Shown one piece after another: positions 33,194 to 39,728 of a stretch of DNA of 46,870 nt. Source of the stretch: a virus; IMG/VR virus record IMGVR_UViG_3300009285_002163, positions 1 to 46,870 of that record; one strand, 5' to 3'. The notes beneath the pieces are model-generated. The model was not told the DNA's origin, did not search any database, and saw only the letters and a list, made by a program, of their open reading frames with translations. Numbering within the stretch: position 1 is the stretch's first letter; each line of letters begins with the position of its first letter. The position numbers were made by a program, and so were the translations under genes.

Positions 33194-33603
33194 TGCTGAG
33201 CGTAGAATCAGAAAAGAAACTGAGTCAGTGTCATTCATTGCTTCAAGCAGTGATTCGCCATGCGGCCAGAGAGATGGACATGAACGTCTCTTGTGGACAC
33301 AGAGAACAGGACGAACAAGACGCAGCTTTCACGTCCGGCAAATCAAAGGTCCAGTGGCCGAACGGAAAACACAATTCGCTCCCCTCTCTTGCCGTCGATG
33401 TCCAACCACTAATCAATGGGAAAATCATTTGGGGAAACACGCCTCGTGAAATGTTCCAGATTGGTTACATGTCGGGTCGGATTATGCAGGCGGCAAAGGA
33501 TATGGACGTGAAGGTTCGGTGGGGTGCGGATTGGGATGGTGACATTGACACAATCGAAACCGACTTTCTCGACAGTTTTCATTTCGAGTTAGTCAAACCA
33601 TGA
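33193..33603 (+). CDS. M15-family peptidoglycan peptidase (endolysin)
   Basis: The 136-residue protein has the zinc-ligand set of M15C L-alanyl-D-glutamate peptidases: His60 and Asp69 in KHNSLPSLAVDVQP, and His130 in DSFHFEL, with HREQDEQDAAF before them as in related endolysins. It has no signal sequence, so release depends on the holin-like protein of the preceding gene. The length is normal for a single-domain M15 endolysin without a binding domain. It would cut cross-bridges at the stem peptide and cause lysis. Confidence 0.9.
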   Translation: MLSVESEKKLSQCHSLLQAVIRHAAREMDMNVSCGHREQDEQDAAFTSGKSKVQWPNGKHNSLPSLAVDVQPLINGKIIWGNTPREMFQIGYMSGRIMQAAKDMDVKVRWGADWDGDIDTIETDFLDSFHFELVKP

Positions 33604-33614
33604 AAGGAACCTAT

Positions 33615-33677
33615 ATGAAGAAGGGTCAGAAGAAGCCGAAACCGATGCCGAAGAAGAAAGGCATACCGTATGCGTAA
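33615..33677 (+). CDS. Lys-rich mini-protein (20 aa)
   Basis: AAAGGA precedes ATG 33615, and the frame MKKGQKKPKPMPKKKGIPYA ends inside the start of the next gene (8-base overlap). Nine of 20 residues are Lys. A start at 33600, overlapping the endolysin stop, would add five residues. Tiny proteins of this composition occur in other phage genomes, where they are usually not annotated. Its role is unknown; a membrane- or DNA-binding peptide is possible. Confidence 0.5.
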   Translation: MKKGQKKPKPMPKKKGIPYA

Positions 33678-34173
33678 AGTCGTACTTATTATTACTCTCG
33701 GACTGGTGGCGGGGTCGGCGTTCGGACAGTTCCAAGCCAACACTCTTGGGTCCGGAGGGGTACTTTGGGACAAGGCTGGGATAGGGCATTTCGCCCTTTT
33801 CGCCGGAGCTGAATCAGACTTTGGTTTGGTCGTCAACGACTCACAGGGGTACGACCTCGTGTTCAGGGCGGGCTATTTCCACGTTCGGGGCGATAATCAG
33901 ATTCAGGCCATCAATGGATTCCTCGTTGCCAAGAAGTCTCTTGGCATCTGGAATACGGCCGATTGGTTTGTTGCTCTGGGTGGCGGCGGGACGATTCAAC
34001 TACGCGATGAGGCTGACATATCAAAGTCGGGACTGAAATTCGAGACAGGAATAACCGTATGGAAGAAACTGAGTGTTTTCGCTGGGTGTGATTACTATCC
34101 TATTGAGGCTGGCAAAGACCCTGTATTCGCGTATCTTGGATTCGACTTTGCGCCAAGAGTAGTGAAAAAGTAG
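33670..34173 (+). CDS. Secreted outer-membrane-like protein (167 aa)
   Basis: The leader MRKVVLIITLGLVAGSAFG with Gln at +1 is followed by alternating hydrophobic/polar strands (FALFAGAESDFGLVV, YDLVFRAGYFHV, WFVALGGGGTIQL, LKFETGITVW, KLSVFAGCDYYPI, FAYLGFDFAP). The pattern of amphipathic strands fits a small beta-barrel of about six to eight strands. It is the last gene before the terminator and follows the lysis genes. It might alter the host surface, for example superinfection exclusion, or assist outer-membrane disruption; neither is shown by the sequence. Confidence 0.6.
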   Translation: MRKVVLIITLGLVAGSAFGQFQANTLGSGGVLWDKAGIGHFALFAGAESDFGLVVNDSQGYDLVFRAGYFHVRGDNQIQAINGFLVAKKSLGIWNTADWFVALGGGGTIQLRDEADISKSGLKFETGITVWKKLSVFAGCDYYPIEAGKDPVFAYLGFDFAPRVVKK

Positions 34174-34206
34174 CCCTCCTTACGGAGGCCCTTTCCTCTA
34201 CGTGAA

Positions 34207-34240
34207 CCCCCCAGCAGTCAAACTGGGGGGATTTTTATTT
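34207..34240 (+). terminator. Rho-independent terminator of the late operon
   Basis: CCCCCCAG (34207-34214) and CTGGGGGG (34223-34230) form a perfect 8-bp stem with an eight-base loop, followed by ATTTTTATTT. It ends the long plus-strand structural/lysis operon. A smaller CCTCC-TTAC-GGAGG hairpin sits at 34175 to 34188. Confidence 0.9.
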
Positions 34241-34309
34241 GCGGTCGGGGACGGGTCGTCCATCGACAGAGGATGCTGATAGGCAAACGAGCGCCGTCCC
34301 GCGAACCGC
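34241..34309 (-). terminator. Imperfect inverted repeat at the end of the minus-strand operon
   Basis: GCGGTCGGGGACGG (34241-34254) is nearly the reverse complement of CCGTCCCGCGAACCGC (34294-34309), with two single-base bulges. It lies just beyond the last minus-strand stop (34314). No T-run follows on that strand, so it may be a 3'-end stabilising structure or a Rho-dependent/weak terminator. Confidence 0.4.
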
Positions 34310-34313
34310 TATA

Positions 34314-34412
34314 TCAATCCTCCGGCAACTTTCCGTATCTAATCAGGCTCCACCACACCATACCCACGATGCCGACAAAGGAGAGGAAGGTCAAAAGGGC
34401 GCCCCTCATCAT
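34314..34412 (-). CDS. Small single-span membrane protein (32 aa)
   Basis: The frame reads MMRGALLTFLSFVGIVGMVW... with one hydrophobic helix (residues 5 to 24) and a short polar tail (IRYGKLPED). GGCAGGTGG immediately upstream gives a usable ribosome site for the second ATG. It is the last gene of the minus-strand operon. The clean helix and the basic residue at its start support translation, but there is no family assignment. Confidence 0.5.
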   Translation of the reverse strand: MMRGALLTFLSFVGIVGMVWWSLIRYGKLPED

Positions 34413-34433
34413 CCACCTGCCCTGAATGATTGA

Positions 34434-34670
34434 TTATTCACACGACCTATGGACAAGGGGAATCTTTCTCCATGCAGCGGCTTCTTTCAATACGTCATCA
34501 TGTACCTCTAATCGAGACTTTGGGACGCCATTCTTGTCCTTGTTGAACGGATTGACTGTCTTGCAGAACGTCTTTGTCAACTTTCCATGCCTGCCACAGA
34601 CGGAACACTTCCCCGACTTGAATGTCCGCACCGTCACTCGCTCAAACGTAATACTCTGTGAGTATGACAT
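34434..34670 (-). CDS. Zinc-ribbon phage protein (78 aa)
   Basis: The N-terminal half contains KCSVCGRHGK and then a Cys in TKTFCKTVNPFNK; the last pair is probably completed by the C-terminal HRSCE. The segment 'FCKTVNPFNKDKNG' followed by an Ala-rich amphipathic helix (DVLKEAAAWRK) belongs to a small-protein family I have seen repeatedly in phage early regions. Nucleic-acid or protein binding is probable. It begins three bases after the preceding gene ends. Confidence 0.75.
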   Translation of the reverse strand: MSYSQSITFERVTVRTFKSGKCSVCGRHGKLTKTFCKTVNPFNKDKNGVPKSRLEVHDDVLKEAAAWRKIPLVHRSCE

Positions 34671-34673
34671 ACT

Positions 34674-35291
34674 TCAGTCCCTGAACCACCAAATGTTCTT
34701 ATCGCCCGTGCTCGTGACGACAGTATCTTCATCCCAGTCGTATCTCTCTCCATGCTCATAGTGAGCGGGCATGGGAATTTTACAACCATCCGCCTTAATG
34801 ATGATTCGATTTCCCGCCCCCTCGCTCTCGTCGCAGTGAAATGAGTCAATGATAGCCGGACAGTTCATATAGAAGATTTTCCGTCCCCCAAGTTTCTCCA
34901 ACTCCCAAAGATGGGCAGGGCTGTCTGCCAATTCTTCGAGACGGCGAGCCGCCTTACGTAACCCGTGGTCAGCTTCACGGATAAACTCGGCCCAGACAAG
35001 AATGTCATTGAAGTAGATTTTGAACTGACCACCCTTGCGCACTTGATTCCCCGACAAGTCCGAACATTTCAGATAATTGAACGTCCTCAACTCGACCCGC
35101 GTCAGAATACGGTGCCCAGCAAATCCCTCAATAGTTCCGTTTTGCAGACGTGCATACATTCGGTCATCTTGTCTGCTGTGAGGATGCTCTCCCCAAATCA
35201 ATTCAAACTCTTGGCCATCATCGAATCGACCCGTCTCAAACGCTTTCGAATCGGCCTTGTTGCCGACGCCCCATTCCCATTCATTACTCAT
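34674..35291 (-). CDS. Hypothetical early protein (205 aa)
   Basis: The ATG at 35291 is used because AGGAG lies just upstream; the frame itself is open to 35339. The protein starts MSNEWEWGVGNKADSKAFETG and has a mixed alpha/beta layout with Trp- and Asp-rich segments (GERYDWDEDTVVT, NIWWFRD). I recognise no domain. It is part of the tight minus-strand operon between two zinc-ribbon proteins. Confidence 0.6.
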   Translation of the reverse strand: MSNEWEWGVGNKADSKAFETGRFDDGQEFELIWGEHPHSRQDDRMYARLQNGTIEGFAGHRILTRVELRTFNYLKCSDLSGNQVRKGGQFKIYFNDILVWAEFIREADHGLRKAARRLEELADSPAHLWELEKLGGRKIFYMNCPAIIDSFHCDESEGAGNRIIIKADGCKIPMPAHYEHGERYDWDEDTVVTSTGDKNIWWFRD

Positions 35292-35293
35292 AC

Positions 35294-35479
35294 CTACTCC
35301 TTTATTGGTTGTCCAAGCATCTGCCCGCATTCGGGACATTCAAGGCCGCTCTCGGTTCCGACTGGTGCGACCGCCTGCCATTCATAGCCGCAACTGAGAC
35401 AACGAACTGATGCCGTCCAGTGCGGCGTATCCTCGATGTTATCGTCGTCGTGTACCATCATCTGCCTGCCATGCGTCAT
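35294..35479 (-). CDS. Small zinc-ribbon protein (61 aa)
   Basis: Two Cys pairs, CLSCGYEW and CPECGQML, separated by about 20 residues form a classic zinc ribbon, with an acidic N-terminal start (MVHDDDNIEDTPHW). The gene overlaps the stop of the gene before it (ATGA). Proteins of this size usually bind nucleic acid or a host polymerase. No target is known. Confidence 0.75.
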   Translation of the reverse strand: MTHGRQMMVHDDDNIEDTPHWTASVRCLSCGYEWQAVAPVGTESGLECPECGQMLGQPIKE

Positions 35480-35712
35480 GAGGTCAATCGCCGCCTATGG
35501 TCTTGAGCCATTTCTCGCTTAAGTTCCCGCTCCAACCGTTTTTTGCATCGTTCGCATACGAGAGTGTGACTGCCATGCGGTTGATAATATTCGTCCTTTG
35601 GGTTTCCGACCATATCCGTCTGCTCGCACCATCGTCCACAATCACAACAACACGGACACTCCATTCGGCCTGGGTCAGGATTGAATCCTCTTCTCATTTT
35701 CTGCTTGCTCAT
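35476..35712 (-). CDS. Cys-rich small protein (78 aa)
   Basis: The first half carries CPCCCDCGRWC and a later CERCKK, enough for one or two zinc sites, followed by a very basic helix (RLERELKREMAQDHRRR). This suggests nucleic-acid binding. It is coupled on both sides by ATGA overlaps. The family is not recognised. Confidence 0.7.
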   Translation of the reverse strand: MSKQKMRRGFNPDPGRMECPCCCDCGRWCEQTDMVGNPKDEYYQPHGSHTLVCERCKKRLERELKREMAQDHRRRLTS

Positions 35713-36272
35713 AAGATATTCTCAATCTCCTTTTCAAGGTAAACAATCCCCTTGCCCGTCCTCTTGGCGTGCTCAATCTCCTTGCGCGTCGATTCACCAA
35801 TGTATCCGCCGACATTCAGCACCACTACTTCATCGGCCAGGTCTATCTTGCGTAAGTGTAGTTCATCCAACCGGACCTTGAGTTCAGGATCGCAATGCTG
35901 TGGGTCGTCCTCGTGGGTCTGAGTAGTCACAATTTCGATGCTCAAGACGATATTCCCCGCAACGGTCAATCGTTTTTGCCATTCGGTGAAATGGTCTACA
36001 AATCGGGTTGAGCCACAGAGACAGACGATTTTTGGAAATCCAACTGGCCGCCGTACCTCCTTCACCAGTGCCTCGAACTCAGCGCGGGTAAGGGAAATGC
36101 TCTTTGTTCTTTCTGCTTCCGGGACTGGACGACGGCAATTCTCGCAATAATAACGTGGCGGTAATTGACAATCAGGCCAGTCAACGTATTGACAAACCAC
36201 ACGATGGCCTTTCCCACAGGTGGAGAATCCGTGCGTTTCTACTAACTTTTTCCATAGCTCATCTACAATCAT
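35709..36272 (-). CDS. Nucleoside 2-deoxyribosyltransferase-like protein with Cys-rich N-terminus (187 aa)
   Basis: Residues about 80 to 185 (KIVCLCGSTRFVDHFTEWQKRLTVAG ... DELHLRKIDLADEVVVLNVGGYIGESTRKEIEHAKRTGKGIVYL) show the Rossmann-like pattern of nucleoside 2-deoxyribosyltransferase-type phage proteins: the 'CGSTRF' loop, the 'H..KI..ADEV.VLN..GYIG.ST..EI..A' helix and a final strand. Residues 1 to 75 hold His and Cys pairs (CGKGHRVVC, YYCENC) that look like a separate zinc module. The enzyme group handles nucleosides or nucleotide-derived ligands; the real substrate here is unknown. Confidence 0.75.
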   Translation of the reverse strand: MIVDELWKKLVETHGFSTCGKGHRVVCQYVDWPDCQLPPRYYCENCRRPVPEAERTKSISLTRAEFEALVKEVRRPVGFPKIVCLCGSTRFVDHFTEWQKRLTVAGNIVLSIEIVTTQTHEDDPQHCDPELKVRLDELHLRKIDLADEVVVLNVGGYIGESTRKEIEHAKRTGKGIVYLEKEIENIL

Positions 36273-36529
36273 GGTTTCATCTTCTCGATCAGCACGTCGA
36301 TGTCGGCCATTGCTTGGCCAAGTTCTTTGTCAGCTTGTTGCGAATAACCCTGTGCTCCAGCAATTTGTTCTCGTACTCGTTTCAGCCCCTCCACCACCCC
36401 CTTGTCGCACTCGGAGTAGACGGCGCGGATAATTGGAGCTATTTGGTTTCTAAAAAACAGCGTAGAAAACCCGTATTCTTCAAGTGCTCTCACCATTTCT
36501 TCCGCTGCCCGTTCTGCCGCGTCACTCAT
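36269..36529 (-). CDS. Small helical protein (86 aa)
   Basis: The ATG at 36529 overlaps the previous stop (ATGA) and has GGGAGAAG upstream; the longer frame to 36541 lacks a ribosome site. The product is helical and Ala/Glu-rich (MSDAAERAAEEMVRALEEYGF ...). It ends in KP, like several of its operon neighbours. The family is not recognised. Confidence 0.65.
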   Translation of the reverse strand: MSDAAERAAEEMVRALEEYGFSTLFFRNQIAPIIRAVYSECDKGVVEGLKRVREQIAGAQGYSQQADKELGQAMADIDVLIEKMKP

Positions 36530-36720
36530 GGCTTCTCCCATTTTGTTTTAGCTTTCAGAGCGGCGTCCCATTGTCGTGCCAGTGTGGTCAGGGTCTCTAT
36601 CTCCAACATCAGATTGCGACGCTTGGCATCAGTCGCGCCAAGTTGGCCCAATAGTGTGAGGCGTCGTTTTTCATTCGGCAGAGCACCGAATTGCTTCTTG
36701 AACCATTCTCTGAATGTCAT
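36526..36720 (-). CDS. Small basic helical protein (64 aa)
   Basis: MTFREWFKKQFGALPNEKRR leads into a coiled-coil-like helix (DAKRRNLMLEIETLTTLARQWDAALKAK). It is bounded by ATGA overlaps at both ends, and the terminal codons GAG AAG CCA TGA form the ribosome site and start of the next gene. I have no family for it. Confidence 0.65.
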   Translation of the reverse strand: MTFREWFKKQFGALPNEKRRLTLLGQLGATDAKRRNLMLEIETLTTLARQWDAALKAKTKWEKP

Positions 36721-37070
36721 GGCTTCTTCTTGATCTGAACGTCTCTACCACCCCCGAAGACGCGCCCGACATTTTCTGCCGTGACAATGGTTCTCTGTTC
36801 GTCGTGATCGAGAAACGAATGGCTCTCTCCGATTACTCCATCATCGTTAAAGTCGATATCTCTGAGAACAGGTTTGCCAACCGCTTCTCCCATCTTTTCG
36901 AGAATCCACATAAGCGACAGCACAACGTCTTCTTCGACGACTTGCACGATAGCGGGGTTCTCAGTGTACCTGATTGGTCTTCCGTTCTCGTCATAGTATA
37001 CCTCATGTATCTCAAAAAATTGAGCACCCATCGGCGTAACAAATTCCATCACTCGATAATTCCAACTCAT
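36717..37070 (-). CDS. Conserved phage hypothetical protein, SWNYRV type (117 aa)
   Basis: AAAAGGAGT sits nine bases before the ATG at 37070, so I prefer this start to the open frame up to 37133. The beginning MSWNYRVMEFVTPMGAQFFEIHEVYYDENGRPIRYTENP is a pattern I recognise from many phage genomes (small alpha/beta protein of unknown role). The C-terminal 40 residues (DIDFNDDGVIGES ...) appear to be an extension. It is the first gene after the DUF5131 gene. Confidence 0.75.
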   Translation of the reverse strand: MSWNYRVMEFVTPMGAQFFEIHEVYYDENGRPIRYTENPAIVQVVEEDVVLSLMWILEKMGEAVGKPVLRDIDFNDDGVIGESHSFLDHDEQRTIVTAENVGRVFGGGRDVQIKKKP

Positions 37071-37090
37071 CAACATACACTCCTTTTCAC

Positions 37091-38035
37091 TTATGGCTTC
37101 TCCATGACCAGTAGGTCTGGTTTCTGGTCCCACAGATTTCCGTCCAGCAGACGGTGCTCACCAAGCACCTTTGCATATCTGCCGTGCCTGAACATATCCC
37201 CCTGCTTTTCGTGAGTCTTCCAATCCCGATATGGATGCGTGACCCATTCACCCCATGCCTTAAAGTGGAACGGCACCCCCGCCGCAACGCACTGGTCACG
37301 GAGAGACCTAACCCAATCAGGGTGCATAGGCCGAGCGCCAGGGCCACTCTCTCCGCCGACTATTGTCCAGTCAATACCGGGATATGAATCGTCGTACCCT
37401 TCTGGCGGCTCATGCGGTGAGCCAACGGTCGTACCGCCATGTTTGATTACCGCTGGTCCTTCAAGGATTCCATCAGAGGTATCAAATAACGTGATCGGGG
37501 CGAGTAGCGGCTCAAGACTCACGAACCTCTTGGCCGCTGCTATCGAAAGCAGTATCGGTATCCTCTCGTCCGCCCGTTCCTGATTCTCCGCAGTCACGCC
37601 AAGCCAGACGTTGGGGATTGGGAGGGGCCACGTTTTGGAGTCAACAGTCGTAAGTTGGTCGAAGAACATCTTCATTCGCTCTGGTCTCTTCGTCAATAAC
37701 ATGAATGTGCAGTTGGGGCACGCGGCTGCCCGGTCGATCACAAGATGAATGAGACCGAACGGCACATTCTCATGAAACAGGTCGCACATACTCGCCACGA
37801 AGATCGTGCGCGGCTTCCGCCAGTGGAGCGGCTGCGCCAGTATGCGCTCGTCGAGATAGAAGTCCGTCGGCTTGTACTGGTAGTCGTACTCGCGGCCAGC
37901 GAAAAGGCGCTTGTTCATCCGACTCGCATAGCAGTTCAGGCACCCTTCGGACACCTTCGTGCAGCCAAACCCACCAGACCGTACCTTGAGCGGATTCCAG
38001 GTGTGGGAGGCCCATTCGATTTTAGTTTTCCCCAT
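37091..38035 (-). CDS. DUF5131 / phage Gp37-Gp68 family protein
   Basis: The ATG at 38035 has GGAGGG seven bases upstream and gives 314 residues, a normal length. The start MGKTKIEWASHTWNPLKV is diagnostic. Cys25, Cys32 and Cys35 (CTKVSEGCLNC) form a CX6CX2C cluster, and later blocks are FVASMCDLFHE, FMLLTKRPERM, NVWLGVTAENQ, ERIPILL, RFVSLEPLL and WTIVGGESGPGARPM, ending with FHFKAWGEW. The cluster suggests a metal or iron-sulfur site, as in radical-SAM-like enzymes. The reaction is unknown. The family is frequent in phages and mobile elements. Confidence 0.9.
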   Translation of the reverse strand: MGKTKIEWASHTWNPLKVRSGGFGCTKVSEGCLNCYASRMNKRLFAGREYDYQYKPTDFYLDERILAQPLHWRKPRTIFVASMCDLFHENVPFGLIHLVIDRAAACPNCTFMLLTKRPERMKMFFDQLTTVDSKTWPLPIPNVWLGVTAENQERADERIPILLSIAAAKRFVSLEPLLAPITLFDTSDGILEGPAVIKHGGTTVGSPHEPPEGYDDSYPGIDWTIVGGESGPGARPMHPDWVRSLRDQCVAAGVPFHFKAWGEWVTHPYRDWKTHEKQGDMFRHGRYAKVLGEHRLLDGNLWDQKPDLLVMEKP

Positions 38036-38288
38036 TACCGTTCCCTCCGAGTTCAGGGGGTGGCTCTTTGCCATGCTGTCCCTCTCCGCATTGCGCGTCC
38101 ACATCCTTGATGTAGATGGTCAGATGGACGGCACGGGCGCAATGACCGTATCGACGAAAGCCGCCGATTGATCGGGACAATGAAATATCATTGAATGATG
38201 ACACCTTATGCGTTAACCCGTCATCCATGAGAACCCCGTAGCCCTCCGCCATCCTCGTCCCGTCCGGTAGTGTCGTGACTTTAAGCAT
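38022..38288 (-). CDS. Hypothetical protein (88 aa)
   Basis: The ATG at 38288 has GAGGA six bases upstream and lies in the 3' end of the previous gene. The product starts MLKVTTLPDGTRMAEGYGVLMDDGL and has a mixed beta-strand body with a Gly/Asn-rich tail (GGNGNGEN). It overlaps the DUF5131 gene by 14 bases. The family is not recognised. Confidence 0.6.
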   Translation of the reverse strand: MLKVTTLPDGTRMAEGYGVLMDDGLTHKVSSFNDISLSRSIGGFRRYGHCARAVHLTIYIKDVDAQCGEGQHGKEPPPELGGNGNGEN

Positions 38289-38499
38289 TGGGGTCCTCGC
38301 GTCGGGCCGCTGTGTATGCTCCCAATAGGGCCGTATATCGTTGGCGGCAATCTTCAAGTTCTTTCTTGAGTAGTGCATTCTCCGTTTCTGCGGACACAAG
38401 GCGTTCGTGTATGTCCATCATTTTCGGGAGTAACTCCATGAACTCTGTACTCTTCACTTTCCTTCCTCGCTCTCTGTCGATGTTGTAGCTCACTGCCAT
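38281..38499 (-). CDS. Small coiled-coil protein (72 aa)
   Basis: GGAAGG directly before the ATG at 38499 actually suits the in-frame GTG six bases further on, so the start may be 38493. The C-terminal two thirds (MDIHERLVSAETENALLKKELEDC) form a leucine-rich coiled coil. It overlaps the small membrane protein gene upstream by 10 bases. No family recognised. Confidence 0.6.
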   Translation of the reverse strand: MAVSYNIDRERGRKVKSTEFMELLPKMMDIHERLVSAETENALLKKELEDCRQRYTALLGAYTAARREDPNA

Positions 38500-38645
38500 C
38501 CTTCCATAAATATCAGTATCAGCACTATCGCACCGTAGAACGCCGCCACCAGGATCGCCGCTTTGCCCAACTGAATCAGACACTCACCCCACGAACGGTA
38601 CATGCCGCACTTGAGATGCTGGAAACCGGTTGCACTCACTGACAT
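38490..38645 (-). CDS. Small membrane protein (51 aa)
   Basis: AAGGAGTT lies immediately before the ATG at 38645. After a polar start (MSVSATGFQHLKCGMYRS) comes one strong membrane helix (AAILVAAFYGAIVLILIFM) and a short EGWQ tail. It overlaps its upstream gene by 10 bases and its downstream gene by 10, filling an otherwise empty stretch. The good ribosome site, membrane helix and tight packing argue that it is real. Confidence 0.7.
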   Translation of the reverse strand: MSVSATGFQHLKCGMYRSWGECLIQLGKAAILVAAFYGAIVLILIFMEGWQ

Positions 38646-38836
38646 AACTCCTTGAGATGTTCATATTTCAAAAGGACCTTAGACTCATCTGCGACTGTCT
38701 CAATAGCCTCAATATATTCCTCCACTGCCCTTGCTATGGCTATCAGTTGGTTGTAGTCGGCCGCTTCAAGGGTCTTTCGTCCAAGCGGCTCCGGCAATAT
38801 GGCCGTTCTCTGTTCAATCTCATCAATGATGCTCAT
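38636..38836 (-). CDS. Small helical protein (66 aa)
   Basis: GGAGG eight bases before the ATG at 38836 sets the start; the frame is open to 38893. The product is acidic and helical (DYNQLIAIARAVEEYIEAIETVADESKVLLKYEHLKEL), probably a small dimeric protein. It overlaps the next upstream gene by ATGA. No family recognised. Confidence 0.65.
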   Translation of the reverse strand: MSIIDEIEQRTAILPEPLGRKTLEAADYNQLIAIARAVEEYIEAIETVADESKVLLKYEHLKELCQ

Positions 38837-39363
38837 TTGCGCCTCCAGTAGCCCCACTCTGCTTGTCCATCCTTGTTCACGCGGAGAATGCACCGAGCAC
38901 TAAGACCTTCCTCACAATCCATTATCAGGGACCCGTTGGGAGCAAAGACAGCCATACAGACCCGCACCCATTCGCTGTCGGGCTGGGGACCCCATAGTGT
39001 TGTTGTACCGCTCAATGGGGTAATGACGTATACTGTATCGCCTACAAGGGCAGTGTTTGATTGTTTCGGCTGTAAGCGTTTCTCTATCGCCGTTACTCTT
39101 TTCTCCAGTGAATCAAGACGGGAACGGAGAGAGTCGGATGGTGTTTTTATTCGACGTATGGTCGGGTCAATCCACCAACCGAAAAGATCACTACAAGTAT
39201 CACACCACTTGAAGCACTTGACTCCATCATCAAATGCCTGTAGGATAAATCCTTTTGGGCACTCATAACAAGCCGTATCAGCCGATGGCCATTGTGCCCC
39301 AAAGCAACTCCCCGCCAGAAACAGGAGCGCAAATAACAGTCTCATTTCACCGTATTTGTTCAT
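38833..39363 (-). CDS. Secreted Cys-rich early protein (176 aa)
   Basis: The ATG at 39363 overlaps the previous stop (ATGA); a second ATG at 39345 starts MRLLFALLFLAGSCFGA, a Sec signal with Gln at +1. The mature part has two Cys pairs (ACYECPKGF, CFKWCDTC), then a coiled coil (SLRSRLDSLEKRVTAIEKRL) and a C-terminal beta-rich region with further Cys. It would act outside the cytoplasm, where the Cys could form disulfides. No family recognised; a spanin-like or surface-modifying role is possible. Confidence 0.6.
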   Translation of the reverse strand: MNKYGEMRLLFALLFLAGSCFGAQWPSADTACYECPKGFILQAFDDGVKCFKWCDTCSDLFGWWIDPTIRRIKTPSDSLRSRLDSLEKRVTAIEKRLQPKQSNTALVGDTVYVITPLSGTTTLWGPQPDSEWVRVCMAVFAPNGSLIMDCEEGLSARCILRVNKDGQAEWGYWRRK

Positions 39364-39728
39364 TTGACCGTCCTCGCAATCCACTTGGCTATGCTTGCGG
39401 TGTCATTCTTCAACTGCCCCGACCGCACTGCTCCGAACATGAGTATATTCAAGAGTACATTCTTCTCGTCAACCCGCAGTTTCAGTGTGTCGGCTTTGAT
39501 AGAGACTGATTCGTAAGCGACCCAGACTGTGTCATGAGAGCGAACAGCGATAGCTTTTCCATCAGCTCTCACCGAATCAATGACCCAACGACTTGAATCA
39601 ATGAGCTTGTAACAGGCAATGGTGTCCTGACATTCTTTTGAGATGGTTGTAGTGCCGAATAACAGATTGTAAGGCAGGACAGTGAACAGAACGATGAGCA
39701 GAATAACTCGTTTCATTTCAAAACTCAT
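39360..39728 (-). CDS. Secreted small early protein (122 aa)
   Basis: The start overlaps the RHH gene stop by ATGA; a second in-frame ATG at 39716 begins MKRVILLIVLFTVLPYNLLFG, a signal peptide or N-terminal anchor. The mature part has two nearby Cys (SKECQDTIAC), a beta-strand body and a short C-terminal helix. It is paired with the next secreted gene, so two exported proteins are made together under the RHH-linked promoter. Confidence 0.6.
   Translation of the reverse strand: MSFEMKRVILLIVLFTVLPYNLLFGTTTISKECQDTIACYKLIDSSRWVIDSVRADGKAIAVRSHDTVWVAYESVSIKADTLKLRVDEKNVLLNILMFGAVRSGQLKNDTASIAKWIARTVK

Noticed and set aside
36104-36733. 209-residue plus-strand frame
   Set aside because: It is antisense to four tightly coupled minus-strand genes with ATGA overlaps and ribosome sites; composition (Ser/Phe/Arg-rich) is that of a shadow.
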